Source: Afifellaceae bacterium (lineage in GTDB: Bacteria; Pseudomonadota; Alphaproteobacteria; Rhizobiales; Afifellaceae). Taken from it: 64,000 nt of DNA. The position numbers and the translations under genes were made by a program. The stretch is from contig JANQKG010000029.1 of the NCBI GenBank assembly GCA_028281235.1, positions 32,106-96,105 on the forward strand, in the 5' to 3' direction. The notes below the pieces were generated by a model. It searched no databases. It had not been told where the DNA came from and saw nothing but the letters and a program-made list of their open reading frames with translations. Below, piece after piece: positions 16,810 through 25,445 of the stretch (positions are counted from its first letter, which is position 1; each line of letters begins with the position of its first letter).

Positions 16810-17468
16810 GCAGCGCGCCCCTCGATCGCCGCGGCGGCGACTTCCGCTTCGATTGCGTCTTCCGGCGTGTTGACGTTGAAGAACGGATCGATCGTCTCGC
16901 CGTTCGGCAGTGCGATCTCATCGAACGGCACGTTCAGCCGGATATAGCGGTCGGCGAAGACCAGGATCTTGGCGTGCTCACCGCTGGTCAGGAACGCCTC
17001 CAGATCGTCGGCCAGCGCCACTGGCCAACGGCCCATCACCGGGTGCGTGCCGGCAGGCGAAGCGGCCAGCGCAACGGTGTCTTCGGCGTCGCCGCCGCAA
17101 TCGGCAAGCTGCTGCACCAGGTTTGAGGGAATGAACGGCGTATCGGCGGCCACAGTGACGAGGAAGCGCACCTCCGGTGCGTTCGCCTGAACCCAGCGCA
17201 TGCCGGCGAGGAGGCCGGCCAACGGCCCCGCGAAGCCGTCGATCGTATCGGGAACGAACGGCAGGTCGTAGGCGGCAAAGCGTGCTGGATCGCCGTTGGC
17301 GTTCAGCACGATCTGCTCCACTTGCGGGCGCAGGCGCTCAATGACGCGATCGAGCATGGGCTTGCCGCTAAGGGTCACGAGCGGCTTGTCGCCGCCGCCC
17401 ATGCGCTTGCCAAGCCCGCCCGCCAGGATGACGCCGATGTGGGAGGTTTTCTGTGCTTGTTCGCCCAT
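16806..17468 (-). CDS. mobA: Molybdenum cofactor guanylyltransferase
   Basis: Transfers GMP from GTP to Mo-molybdopterin, giving the MGD cofactor used by DMSO-reductase-family enzymes such as formate dehydrogenase. In 220 aa: nucleotide-binding motif ILAGGLGKRMGGGDKPL (about 14-30), PLAGLLAGM, and VTVAADTPFIPSNLV, whose Asp is the metal/GTP-site residue. Downstream of fdhD by 8 bp. Confidence 0.94.
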   Translation of the reverse strand: MGEQAQKTSHIGVILAGGLGKRMGGGDKPLVTLSGKPMLDRVIERLRPQVEQIVLNANGDPARFAAYDLPFVPDTIDGFAGPLAGLLAGMRWVQANAPEVRFLVTVAADTPFIPSNLVQQLADCGGDAEDTVALAASPAGTHPVMGRWPVALADDLEAFLTSGEHAKILVFADRYIRLNVPFDEIALPNGETIDPFFNVNTPEDAIEAEVAAAAIEGRAA

Positions 17469-17476
17469 AGCCGAAA

Positions 17477-18379
17477 TTACTCCGCCGCCTCTCCGGCGAT
17501 TGCGCGCGCCGCTTTGCGGACATGGTGGGGCGCTTCTTCGTCGGCAACCGACGCGTCAGCGTCAAAGATAATGCGCTCCGTTCCCGCCAGCGCCACGAAC
17601 CGTCGCCCACGGGCGCGCCCGATCAGGGTCAGGCCGGCCTGCCGGGCAAGCTCAACGCCCCAGGCCGTGAAGCCGGAGCGCGAGATGAGGATGGGTATCT
17701 CCATCATGACGGTCTTGATCACCATCTCGGAGGTGAGGCGCCCGGTCGTATAGAAGACCTTGTCGTGCGGGGAAATAGTGTTCTGCCACATCCAGCCGGC
17801 GATCTTGTCGACGGCGTTGTGGCGGCCGACATCCTCCATGTAGACGAGCGGACGATCCTCCTCGCACAGTACACAACCATGGATGGCGCCGGCCGCCAGA
17901 TAGAGCGACGGCGTCGTGTTGATCGTCTTGGTGAGGGCGTAGAGCCAGCTCGTCCTGAGTCGCGCGTCGGCGGCGAGCGCGATGTCCTCAAAGCCCGCCA
18001 TGACGTCGCCAAAGATTGTGCCCTGTGCGCAGCCGGAGGTCCGTGTCTTCTTCGCCAGCTTTTCTTCGTAATCGGTTTCGCGTTCGGTACGCACAATAAC
18101 CACGCCGAGTTCATCGTCATATTCAACGCCGGTCACCGGGTTGTCGGCCGGCAGCATGGCCTGGTTCTTCAGGTAACCGACGGCCAGCAGCTCCGGATAA
18201 TCGCCGATCGTCATCATGGTGACGATCTCCTGGCTGTTCAGGTAGAGCGTCAGCGGCCGTTCGGTGACCACCTTGGCCTCAGTCGGCGCGCCGGTCTGAT
18301 CGATACCGGTCACCGATCGCGACAGGCGCGGATCGTCGGGGTCGGGCAGCACTGTCTCGGTCGGGGGCAGCTCGCGCAT
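17477..18379 (-). CDS. fdhD: Formate dehydrogenase accessory sulfurtransferase FdhD
   Basis: Transfers sulfur from IscS to the Mo-bis-MGD of formate dehydrogenase, a step needed for its activity. In 300 aa: ERPLTLYLNSQEIVTMM, GDYPELLAVGYL, the single conserved Cys region TSGCAQGT (E. coli has a CxxC loop here), AAGAIHGC, MEDVGRHNAVDKIAGW and TTGRLTSEMV. The ATG at 18379 was taken; an in-frame TTG at 18415 would add 12 residues and neither has a strong ribosome site. It heads the fdhD-mobA-mobB-moeA operon. No formate dehydrogenase structural gene is in the window. Confidence 0.93.
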   Translation of the reverse strand: MRELPPTETVLPDPDDPRLSRSVTGIDQTGAPTEAKVVTERPLTLYLNSQEIVTMMTIGDYPELLAVGYLKNQAMLPADNPVTGVEYDDELGVVIVRTERETDYEEKLAKKTRTSGCAQGTIFGDVMAGFEDIALAADARLRTSWLYALTKTINTTPSLYLAAGAIHGCVLCEEDRPLVYMEDVGRHNAVDKIAGWMWQNTISPHDKVFYTTGRLTSEMVIKTVMMEIPILISRSGFTAWGVELARQAGLTLIGRARGRRFVALAGTERIIFDADASVADEEAPHHVRKAARAIAGEAAE

Positions 18380-18440
18380 GGCGGAGACAATAGGTAGCGC
18401 CCCCGCACGGGACAAGCGGGCCTAGCTGACGGTCCGGTGG

Positions 18441-19682
18441 TCAGGCCTGGGGTCGGTTCCGCGGGTAGAGCACGAGGGCCACGATCAGGGCCAAGGCGGC
18501 GGCCCCCAGCATCAGGAGAAACATGGGCGTTGCGGAGGTTTGGCCGGTAAGAACGGCGCCCGCGACTGCCGAGATCGCCGCGCCGACGCCCATCTGTGCG
18601 GCTCCGGAGAGGCCGGCAGCGGAGCCGGCAATATCGGGCCTGACACTGACGGCGCCGGAGATTGCGCTCGGCAGGGATACGCCGTTGGCGATTCCGACCA
18701 GAATCATCGGCAGAAACAACGCCTCGGCGCTGGCCATCCCGGCAGAGAACAAGATGAACGGAATGGCGGCGCCAAGAAGCGCGAGGGCCGACCCGGCCAA
18801 AATCATGCGTGCGACGCCGAAGTGCTCCGTGAAGCGGCCGGCGAGGTAATTGCCGGCCACGTAGCCGACCGGGGCGGCGGCGAACCACAGCCCGTAGATT
18901 GCCGGCGAAAGGTCGAGGATGCGCTCGGAGACGTATGGCGTGCCGCCCATAAACGCGAAGAAGACGCCGGTGGTCAGGCTGCTGCTTGCGGTGAACAGCA
19001 CGAAGTCGACGTTGCGCACCAGCGCGCCGAAGTCGCCAAAGACCGTCGCGAAGCTCAAGCGCTCGGTCGGCTGCATGTTGGTTTCCGGCACATAGACCCA
19101 GGCGACGGCGATGCAGCACGCGCCGAGGATGGCAGTGAACCAGAAGATCGATGTCCAGCCGAACGCCGCCTGCAATAGGCCGCCGATCGTCGGCGCGACC
19201 ATGGGCGCCACGGCGAGGCCCATGGTCACGTAGCCGAGCATGCTTGCCGCCTGTCGCCGCTCAAAGAGGTCGCGGACGATGGCACGGCTTAGAACAATTC
19301 CCACACAGCCAGACGCACCCTGCACGATGCGGATGGCGATCAGCACATCGATCGACGGCGCCGCGGGGGCGAGGGCGGTGACCGCCACAAAGACGAGAAA
19401 GCCGCCCAGGAGGACCGGTCGACGTCCGAACCGGTCGGAGAGCGGACCGATGATGATCTGCGCAATGGCAACAGATGCCAGGAACGCGGAGAGCATGAGT
19501 TGGACGCGCGCATATGGCGCGTCGAAGGCCAGCGATATCGCCGGCATGGACGGGACGACCGAGTTGATGGCGAACGGGCTCAGCCCGGAGATGGCGATCA
19601 GCGCGAAAACGGCCGGCCGGCGGGGCGCGGAGGGCGTCGGGCCGGCGTGCGGTTCGCATCTCTTGATTGTTGCGTCGTTCAT
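18441..19682 (-). CDS. Bcr/CflA-family multidrug efflux MFS transporter
   Basis: 413 aa with 12 predicted membrane segments. Drug:H+ antiporter (DHA1) hallmarks: motif A GPLSDRFGRRPVLLGG after TM2, RIVQGASGCVGIVLSRAIVRD (motif B/C region), and the Bcr/CflA-type start ISGLSPFAINSVVPSMPAIS. Substrates could include bicyclomycin- or sulfonamide-like drugs or a metabolite; not decidable. The start at 19682 (MNDATIK) overlaps the stop of the DMT transporter gene by 4 bp, so the two exporters are translationally coupled. A longer in-frame frame to 19994 lies inside the DMT gene and is rejected. Confidence 0.88.
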   Translation of the reverse strand: MNDATIKRCEPHAGPTPSAPRRPAVFALIAISGLSPFAINSVVPSMPAISLAFDAPYARVQLMLSAFLASVAIAQIIIGPLSDRFGRRPVLLGGFLVFVAVTALAPAAPSIDVLIAIRIVQGASGCVGIVLSRAIVRDLFERRQAASMLGYVTMGLAVAPMVAPTIGGLLQAAFGWTSIFWFTAILGACCIAVAWVYVPETNMQPTERLSFATVFGDFGALVRNVDFVLFTASSSLTTGVFFAFMGGTPYVSERILDLSPAIYGLWFAAAPVGYVAGNYLAGRFTEHFGVARMILAGSALALLGAAIPFILFSAGMASAEALFLPMILVGIANGVSLPSAISGAVSVRPDIAGSAAGLSGAAQMGVGAAISAVAGAVLTGQTSATPMFLLMLGAAALALIVALVLYPRNRPQA

Positions 19683-20602
19683 CGCGGCAGCGTGCGTGCG
19701 GCTGGTTCGGATGCCATGGCGGCGCCGGCAATTTTGACCTTGCGCTCGCGGTAGAGCGTGTAAAGCCCAGTGGCGATGAGCACCGCACTTCCGATCAAGG
19801 TGAGGGCGTCGGGCCAGACGGCAAAGACCAAGATCTGAACGAGGATCGCGAACAGCATGACGCTGTAGCGGAATGGCGAGATCACGGCGATTTCGCCGTG
19901 ACGCATGGCCTCGATGATCATCAAAAAGGCGAAGGAGAGGAGGAGGCCGCTTCCCGCACACAGGAACAAGCCGCCCATGGTCAGCGGACCCCAAAACGAA
20001 AACGGCAGCATGATCAGTCCAAGCACAATCATGGCGACAAGCGACAACGTCACAACGGCCAGCGGGTGCATGTCTTCAGGCAGTTTTCGCGACGACAGAT
20101 CACGCAGCGCAATGAAGCCGACGGCCGCGAGCGCCGAAAGCGACCAGATGTTGAAACCTTCCATGCCCGGGCGAATGATCATCAACACCGCACCGAGACC
20201 AATCAGGATTGCGGTCCAGCGGCGGATGCCGACCCGCTCGCCAAGCACGATCGCCGCAGCTGCCGTCACGGCGAGTGGAATGATCTGAATGACGGCGGTG
20301 GCGTTGGCGATGTTCATGCGGGCAAGTGCCGCCAGGTAGAACGCGGTCGCCCCGATCTCGCCAACGGTTCTGAGCCAGATCACGCGACCGTTCAGCCTGA
20401 AGTTGCTGAATGCGCCCTGCTGCACGCTGATGATGACAACGACCGGCAACGCGATGATGCTGCGCAGGGCAACGACCTGGCCGACGGAGAGGGTCTCAGT
20501 GGCCAGCTTCACAAAGGTGTCGCTGAGGATGAACCCGATCGATGAACCCAGCATGAAAAGGATGCCGCGAGCGTTCTCGCTGAAGGGGGAGGCGGTGGAC
20601 AT
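19679..20602 (-). CDS. DMT-superfamily (EamA) transporter
   Basis: 307 aa with ten predicted membrane segments in two EamA repeats (about 10-140 and 155-290). It resembles the RhaT/YdcZ-like metabolite exporters of the S-adenosylmethionine-uptake/EamA group: SIGFILSDTFVKLATE, RSIIALPVVV, ANATAVIQIIPLAVTAAAAIVLGERVG. Start ATG 20602 (MSTASPF) was chosen over 20662 because the latter adds a non-conserved 20-residue tail in the intergenic hairpin region. Substrate unknown. First gene of a two-gene exporter operon. Confidence 0.87.
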   Translation of the reverse strand: MSTASPFSENARGILFMLGSSIGFILSDTFVKLATETLSVGQVVALRSIIALPVVVIISVQQGAFSNFRLNGRVIWLRTVGEIGATAFYLAALARMNIANATAVIQIIPLAVTAAAAIVLGERVGIRRWTAILIGLGAVLMIIRPGMEGFNIWSLSALAAVGFIALRDLSSRKLPEDMHPLAVVTLSLVAMIVLGLIMLPFSFWGPLTMGGLFLCAGSGLLLSFAFLMIIEAMRHGEIAVISPFRYSVMLFAILVQILVFAVWPDALTLIGSAVLIATGLYTLYRERKVKIAGAAMASEPAARTLPR

Positions 20603-20658
20603 GGGGCTCAACTGGCGGGTGCCAGAGTGGCCTAACAGGTCACACCGGCCGGCGGAAG

Positions 20659-20682
20659 GCATAGCTCGGAGGCGAGCTATGC
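20659..20682. promoter_or_regulatory. Perfect palindrome between divergent genes
   Basis: GCATAGCTCG (20659-20668), GAGG, CGAGCTATGC (20673-20682): a 10-bp perfect inverted repeat in the 148-bp region between the DMT exporter and the flavoprotein gene. It could be an operator shared by the two divergent promoters; no regulator gene is adjacent. Confidence 0.5.
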
Positions 20683-20750
20683 ACTCGCTTGGGGTGTGCA
20701 GGGTGGGCTAAGGTGCGCCGCCGGCCCCACTCTCAGGAGAGGATTCAGAA

Positions 20751-21401
20751 ATGGCCACCAACGGCAACGGCCTTGCCGAACGCTTCCGGGATATCGTTCG
20801 ATCGGAGGCGGAGCTTCGCGACGTCCTCGGCGAGCCGAGTCCGCGCGCCAATGCGAAAGTGATCCCCATCGTCGACGATTTTGCCGCCCGCTTCATCGCC
20901 GCGTCGCCGTTCATTCTTATCGCAACGGCCGACGCCGACGGCGCGATGGACCTTTCGCCGAAGGGCGACCCCGCGGGCTTCGTGAAGGTGCTCGACGAAA
21001 AGACCATTGCCATTCCCGATCGCCTCGGAAACCGCCGGCTCGATTCCTTTCGCAACATCCTCGCCAATCCCGATGTCGGGCTGATCTTCCTCATTCCCGG
21101 CGTCAACCACACACTGCGCATCAGCGGCAAGGCGATCATCGTGCGCGATGACGATCTGCGTCAGTCGATGGCCATCAACGGCAAGGCTCCTGATCATGCG
21201 ATCGTGGTGGCGGTGGAGCGGGTGCTCTCACATTGCCCGAAATGCATGATCCGGTCGCATCTGTGGAAATCGGATGCTTGGCCGGACGCCGCGGCCGTGC
21301 CCTCGCTCGCCGAAATCCTGGTTGAGCATGCGAAGCTGGCGGAATCGGCCGACGAGCTTCAGATGGCCATCGACAATGATTCCGTAGAGCGGCTCTACTG
21401 A
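20751..21401 (+). CDS. PPOX-type FMN-binding protein, MSMEG_1061-like
   Basis: 216 aa of the pyridoxamine 5'-phosphate oxidase split-barrel superfamily. Seen: FILIATADADGAMDLSPKGD (the FMN-phosphate strand-loop), IAIPDRLGNRRLDSFRNIL, VGLIFLIPGVNHTLRISGKA and CPKCMIRSHLW near the C terminus. This pattern matches the MSMEG_1061 family of FMN-dependent proteins rather than PdxH. The specific reaction is unknown. AGGAGAGG lies upstream of the ATG. It ends 3 bp before the convergent moaA stop. Confidence 0.82.
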   Translation: MATNGNGLAERFRDIVRSEAELRDVLGEPSPRANAKVIPIVDDFAARFIAASPFILIATADADGAMDLSPKGDPAGFVKVLDEKTIAIPDRLGNRRLDSFRNILANPDVGLIFLIPGVNHTLRISGKAIIVRDDDLRQSMAINGKAPDHAIVVAVERVLSHCPKCMIRSHLWKSDAWPDAAAVPSLAEILVEHAKLAESADELQMAIDNDSVERLY

Positions 21402-21404
21402 AGA

Positions 21405-22430
21405 TCAGCCGCCCGTCACGCTCATATGACGTGACACGGCCGGCGCCTGCGTACGGCGGTCGATGACGAAGTCATGGCCCTTGGGTTTGCGGGTGATCGC
21501 CTCGTCGATAGCGCGGTTCAGGAGTTCGTTGCCTTCTGAGGCACGCAAGGGCGCGCGCAGATCGGCGGCGTCATCCTGGCCGAGGCACATGTAGAGCGTG
21601 CCCGTACAGGTGATGCGTACGCGGTTGCAGCTCTCGCAGAAATTGTGGGTCAGCGGCGTAATGAAGCCGAGGCGGCCGCCGGTCTCGGCCACGCGCACAT
21701 AGCGCGCCGGGCCGCCGGTCTTGTAGTCGATGTCCTCCAGCGTGAAATGCTCGGCGAGCTCCGCGCGCACCTGCGACAGCGGCAGATATTGATCGGTGCG
21801 GTCGCCGTCGATGTCGCCAAGCGGCATTGTCTCGATCAGCGTCAGGTCCATGCCCCGGTCGTGCGCGAAACGCAGCATCTCCGGGATCTCGGTGTCGTTG
21901 ACGCCCTTCAGCGCCACGGCGTTGATTTTGATCTGCAATCCGGCCTGTTCAGCAGCGCGAATGCCGGCCATCACCTTGCCGAGGTCACCCCAGCGGGTGA
22001 TCGCCTTGAACTTCTGCCGGTCGAGCGTGTCGAGCGAGACGTTGATGCGACGGACGCCTGCGTCCCTGAGGGCGGGCGCGAAGCGCTCAAGCTGTGAGCC
22101 GTTGGTTGTCACTGTCAGCTCATCCAGCGCGCCGGTCTCAAGATGCCTTCCTAACGCTTTGAAGAGGCTCATGATATTGCGCCGGACGAGCGGCTCGCCG
22201 CCGGTGATGCGGAGCTTGCGGACGCCCTTGTCGATGAAAGCGCCGCAAAGGCGCTCCAGCTCCTCCAGCGTCAGGAGGTCGCGTTTGGGCAGGAAGGTCA
22301 TGTCCTCCGCCATGCAGTAGACGCAGCGGAAGTCGCAGCGGTCCGTGACGGAGACGCGCAGATAGGTGACAGCGCGCCCGAAGGGGTCGATCATCGGGCC
22401 TGATCCTGCGCTTTTGTCGTCCACGGCCAT
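21405..22430 (-). CDS. moaA: GTP 3',8-cyclase (MoaA)
   Basis: Radical-SAM enzyme for the first step of molybdenum-cofactor synthesis, GTP to 3',8-cyclo-GTP. In 341 aa: the N-terminal [4Fe-4S] motif CDFRCVYC (CxxxCxxC), [21 protein letters not shown], the C-terminal second cluster CESC followed 13 residues later by Cys (CxxC-x13-C), and the terminal double glycine (SVTGG) that inserts into the active site. All required residues are present. The start ATG 22430 is an estimate; [12 protein letters not shown] at 22394 is another possibility. Not linked to moaC or moaDE in this window. Confidence 0.94.
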   Translation of the reverse strand: MAVDDKSAGSGPMIDPFGRAVTYLRVSVTDRCDFRCVYCMAEDMTFLPKRDLLTLEELERLCGAFIDKGVRKLRITGGEPLVRRNIMSLFKALGRHLETGALDELTVTTNGSQLERFAPALRDAGVRRINVSLDTLDRQKFKAITRWGDLGKVMAGIRAAEQAGLQIKINAVALKGVNDTEIPEMLRFAHDRGMDLTLIETMPLGDIDGDRTDQYLPLSQVRAELAEHFTLEDIDYKTGGPARYVRVAETGGRLGFITPLTHNFCESCNRVRITCTGTLYMCLGQDDAADLRAPLRASEGNELLNRAIDEAITRKPKGHDFVIDRRTQAPAVSRHMSVTGG

Positions 22431-22547
22431 CTCCACTAAAAACCTGCTGCTGCCAGCTTGCGCTGAGCCGACTGAACAACAATCTAGTCGGCTGCACCGG
22501 ATGATCCAAGGGTCGTTGGGTGACGTATCTGTGCGGAGGACGCAAGC

Positions 22548-22910
22548 TTGACAGCACCTTGGCCAACGGAAATCCGGCTGTCGAAGGACCGCCGCACGCT
22601 CTCCGTGTCGTTTGACAACGGGGAGCGCCACGCGCTTGCAGCAGAGTATCTGCGGGTCTTTTCGCCGTCGGCGGAGGTGCAGGGCCACTCGCCGGAGCAG
22701 CGCAAGGTGCTGGGCGGCAAGGCGGACGTGCTGGTGATCGACATTGAGGCGGTCGGCAATTACGCCATCAAGCTGCGCTTCGACGACGCCCACGATACGG
22801 GCATCTATTCGTGGGACTACCTTCAGAAGCTCGGCACGGAACGCGAGACGCTATGGGCGCGCTACCTGGAAGAGCTTGAGGAGCGCGGCCTGGTGAGAGA
22901 GAGATCCTAA
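22548..22910 (+). CDS. DUF971 protein (gamma-butyrobetaine hydroxylase N-terminal-like)
   Basis: 120 aa. Single GBBH-like_N domain: [79 protein letters not shown]. Stand-alone versions are widespread in Proteobacteria, often near Fe-S or Mo-cofactor genes, and have been proposed to act in iron-sulfur metabolism; this is not proved. It starts with TTG at 22548, supported by GGAGG seven to eleven bases upstream. It is divergent from moaA (117 bp). Confidence 0.85.
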   Translation: MTAPWPTEIRLSKDRRTLSVSFDNGERHALAAEYLRVFSPSAEVQGHSPEQRKVLGGKADVLVIDIEAVGNYAIKLRFDDAHDTGIYSWDYLQKLGTERETLWARYLEELEERGLVRERS

Positions 22911-22945
22911 CCGGCCGCGTTTCCACGTCGATCGTCAAAGCCGGC

Positions 22946-23929
22946 TCAAGCCGGGAACTGGGCGTTCAGGCCGGCGCCCACATCAAACACGTCGCCTGAG
23001 ATCAGAGCGGCGCCTTCGCCGCACAGGAACCTTACGCAATCGCCGATCCGCGAGGGCTCGTAGAGTCCGACGGGGAGAATGTGGCGTCCCTTGGCGCCCT
23101 CGTTGAATTGCTCAAATGTCAGGCTCTGTCCCGGAACGATGCTGGACAGGATGTAGTCATTGTCGAGCAGCTTCGTGTGCACCAGCGTCGGGCAGACGGC
23201 GTTGCATGTCACATTCGACTTGCCGAGAGCCAGGGCGGTGCTCTTGGCAAGGCCGATAACGGCCCACTTGGTGGCGGAATAGACAGGGAAGTTTGCGCTG
23301 CCGGCGCGCCCGGTGACCGAGGACATCAGGATCATGCGTCCGGAGCCTTGCTCCCTCATGATCGGCGTTGCGGCCTGCACCGTCTTGATCACGCCTTTCA
23401 AGTTGATGTCGATGACGAGCGACAGCTCAGCCTCGTCGAAGCCTTCCAAGGCCCCGATCTGAGTGATGCCGGCATTTGCGATCGCAAAATCGAGGCTCCC
23501 GAATTCGGAGATGGCCTGATCGACAGCCGATTTCTGCGCCTCAAAGTCGCGCACATCGCCTTGCACGGAGATGCAGCCGACGCCCATCGCCTCAATCGCC
23601 GCCTTTGTGTCGGCAAGGTCTTCCGCGGTTGCGAGCGGATAGGGCACGTCCGGAATCTGTTCGGCAATATCGAAAATCACGACATTCGCGCCGCCAGCCG
23701 CCAGCGCTTCGGCGCATGCGCGACCAATGCCGCGCGCGGCGCCGGTCACGAAGGCGGTCTTGCCGGCATATTCACCCGTCGTTTGGCTCTGCGCCATGGC
23801 GCTGGAGGCGGAGGCCAACGCACCGGCGGCCAGTCCGATTCCGGCGGCCGTGCCGGCCAAGACGTCGCGTCTTGTCGTCTTCGCTGTTTCGGTCTGGTGA
23901 TTTCTAGGGGCGTTTTCTCGGTTCGACAT
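22946..23929 (-). CDS. SDR-family oxidoreductase with Tat signal peptide
   Basis: 327 aa short-chain dehydrogenase with an unusual N-terminal extension. Residues 18-24 (TTRRDVL) plus a hydrophobic stretch and AMA-Q (about 46) make a convincing twin-arginine export signal. The SDR core follows: VTGAARGIGRA cofactor loop, NAG, SSVTGRAG catalytic Ser region, YSATK (YxxxK) and AVCPTLVHT. Tat export would allow the NAD(P) cofactor to be loaded in the cytoplasm. The substrate is unknown; TIGR03971-like mycofactocin-associated or sorbitol/gluconate SDRs are look-alikes. GGAGGA lies five bases before the ATG. It is divergent from a TetR regulator with a palindromic operator between, so it is probably that regulator's target. 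Confidence 0.86.
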   Translation of the reverse strand: MSNRENAPRNHQTETAKTTRRDVLAGTAAGIGLAAGALASASSAMAQSQTTGEYAGKTAFVTGAARGIGRACAEALAAGGANVVIFDIAEQIPDVPYPLATAEDLADTKAAIEAMGVGCISVQGDVRDFEAQKSAVDQAISEFGSLDFAIANAGITQIGALEGFDEAELSLVIDINLKGVIKTVQAATPIMREQGSGRMILMSSVTGRAGSANFPVYSATKWAVIGLAKSTALALGKSNVTCNAVCPTLVHTKLLDNDYILSSIVPGQSLTFEQFNEGAKGRHILPVGLYEPSRIGDCVRFLCGEGAALISGDVFDVGAGLNAQFPA

Positions 23930-23969
23930 GCCGCTCCTCCATCGCTAGATCGGGCTTCCGCAATGATGG

Positions 23970-23985
23970 GTAATCACTTGATTAC
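23970..23985. promoter_or_regulatory. Palindromic operator, probable TetR site
   Basis: GTAATCA-CT-TGATTAC: perfect 7-bp arms with a 2-bp centre, 40 bp upstream of the SDR start and 50 bp upstream of the regulator start. This is the size and symmetry expected of a TetR-family operator. Confidence 0.72.
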
Positions 23986-24006
23986 TAAAGTCGCGCCATG
24001 CGACAA

Positions 24007-24022
24007 GTCAACGGTTGATTAC
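24007..24022. promoter_or_regulatory. Second, degenerate operator copy
   Basis: GTCAACGGTTGATTAC carries a perfect right half (TTGATTAC) and a decayed left half of the 23970-23985 site. It ends 13 bp before the proposed TTG start of the TetR gene, a good position for autorepression. Confidence 0.5.
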
Positions 24023-24035
24023 AAGAGGCGACGAT

Positions 24036-24605
24036 TTGGGCGACGGAAGGACGACGAACAAACGCGACGCGGAAGCGACGGCGGAGCGGATCTTGCATTG
24101 CGCGCAGGAGGTCTTTCACAAAAGAGGCTATGACGGCGCCACGACGCGCGAGATCGCCGATCGTGCGGGTGTCAATATCGCCCTCATCAGCCGCTACTTC
24201 GGTTCCAAGCGAGGATTGTTCGAAAAGGCCATCACGCCGTATCTCAGCCTTGAGCGGTTCTTCGATGAGCCGGTCGAAAGCCTCGCGGACAGGCTTGCGG
24301 ACGTCTACGTCCATACGACGCCGATGGACGGGTTCGATCCCTTCGTTGTTTTGCTCAAGTCGGTTTCGAGCCCGGACGTTGGACCGCTTCTGATCGAAGC
24401 GCTTGAGCGGCAGGCGATAGAGCCGCTCAAGCGTGTGCTCAAGGGCAAAGACAAGGCGGCGCGGGCAACTCTGATTGCGACCCAGCTTGCCGGTCTCATT
24501 CTGCGGTTTCGCGTCCTTCAGAGCCCGCCGCGGAATGCTGCGGAGCGCGAGGCCATTCGCAAGCGGCTGACGGCCTATCTCAGCGCTCTTATCGAGGTTG
24601 GCTGA
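24036..24605 (+). CDS. TetR/AcrR-family transcriptional regulator
   Basis: 189 aa. N-terminal HTH about 12-60: ATAERILHCAQEVFHKRGYDGATTREIADRAGVNIALISRYFGSKRGLFEKA, the standard TetR motif (about residues 12-62). The C-terminal ligand/dimer domain (65-189) is of the TetR_C family with no recognisable ligand signature. The TTG at 24036 is preferred over a TTG at 24015 because AAGAGG lies seven bases before it and the upstream codon falls inside the putative second operator. Likely autoregulated and repressor of the divergent Tat-exported SDR. Confidence 0.88.
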   Translation: MGDGRTTNKRDAEATAERILHCAQEVFHKRGYDGATTREIADRAGVNIALISRYFGSKRGLFEKAITPYLSLERFFDEPVESLADRLADVYVHTTPMDGFDPFVVLLKSVSSPDVGPLLIEALERQAIEPLKRVLKGKDKAARATLIATQLAGLILRFRVLQSPPRNAAEREAIRKRLTAYLSALIEVG

Positions 24606-24629
24606 CGGAACCGGCAAGGTAGAAACAAA

Positions 24630-24655
24630 AAGGGCCGGCTGCGGCGCCGGCCCTT
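24630..24655 (-). terminator. Rho-independent terminator of the L,D-transpeptidase gene
   Basis: AAGGGCCGGC (24630-24639), loop TGCGGC, GCCGGCCCTT (24646-24655): a 10-bp GC-rich stem. Read on the minus strand it is followed by TTTTTGTTTCT, a proper U-tract. It lies 25 bp past the stop of the minus-strand gene and may also weakly serve the plus-strand TetR gene. Confidence 0.88.
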
Positions 24656-24679
24656 GGTGTTTATACGCGTGGGGGCGGC

Positions 24680-25291
24680 TCACCGCCGCACGATCACCTT
24701 GGCGCCCACCTTGATCTGGTCATAGAGGTGGATGACGTCCTCGTTGACCATGCGGATGCAGCCTGACGACACGGCCTGTCCGATCGACCAGGGCTGGTTG
24801 GAGCCGTGGATGCGGTAGAGTGTGGAGCCGATGTAAAGCGCCCGCGCGCCAAGCGGATTGTTGGGGCCGCCCTCCATGTACCTCGGAAGGTGCGGCTGGC
24901 GCTTGCGCATGGCCGCCGGCGGCGTCCAGCCGGGCCACTCGGCTTTCCGCGTGATGCGGTGCGTGCCGGACCATTGAAAGCCCTGGCGGCCGACGCCGAC
25001 ACCGTATTTCAGTGCCTTGCCGTCGCCCAGAACAAGATAGAGCCGGCGCTCGGACGTGTCGACGATGATGGTATTGGCCTTGTGTGGCCCGTCATAATCC
25101 ACGACCTCACGCGGCACGGGATTGCGCATGCTGCGCCCCGGCGTGACCTCCTGCCAGGTCTTGGTCTGTGGATCGAAGAAACGCGTCGCCGCCGCGTCTG
25201 CGGCGGGAATGCTCGTCAGAAGAAAGCCGGAAACCGCGAAAGCCGCGATGAGCCCAAATCGTGTCCCAGATCGTATCATTGTCAGCCCCAT
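24680..25291 (-). CDS. L,D-transpeptidase (YkuD domain)
   Basis: 203 aa periplasmic enzyme. Signal peptide about 1-34 (cleavage near ADA-AA). The YkuD domain (about 72-202) contains IIVDTSERRLYLV and the catalytic signature HGSN...SSGCIRM, with His, Ser, Gly, Cys and Arg in place. It forms 3-3 cross-links in peptidoglycan or attaches outer-membrane proteins to it; the family is expanded in Rhizobiales, where L,D-cross-links are abundant. An in-frame ATG four codons later is an alternative start. Single-gene unit with its own terminator. Confidence 0.92.
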   Translation of the reverse strand: MGLTMIRSGTRFGLIAAFAVSGFLLTSIPAADAAATRFFDPQTKTWQEVTPGRSMRNPVPREVVDYDGPHKANTIIVDTSERRLYLVLGDGKALKYGVGVGRQGFQWSGTHRITRKAEWPGWTPPAAMRKRQPHLPRYMEGGPNNPLGARALYIGSTLYRIHGSNQPWSIGQAVSSGCIRMVNEDVIHLYDQIKVGAKVIVRR

Positions 25292-25445
25292 TCAACGCCC
25301 CTGATGGACGTGACCCTAGGGCACGGTGTTTCTCCAATCGGTTAAGCGCGGCAAGTCACGATCCTGCCAGACGAGGCTATACAGGGCCGAAAGCCGCCGG
25401 CTGTGGCCCATGTGCCACGATTCCGCCATGTTTCGCTCGGTTCGG

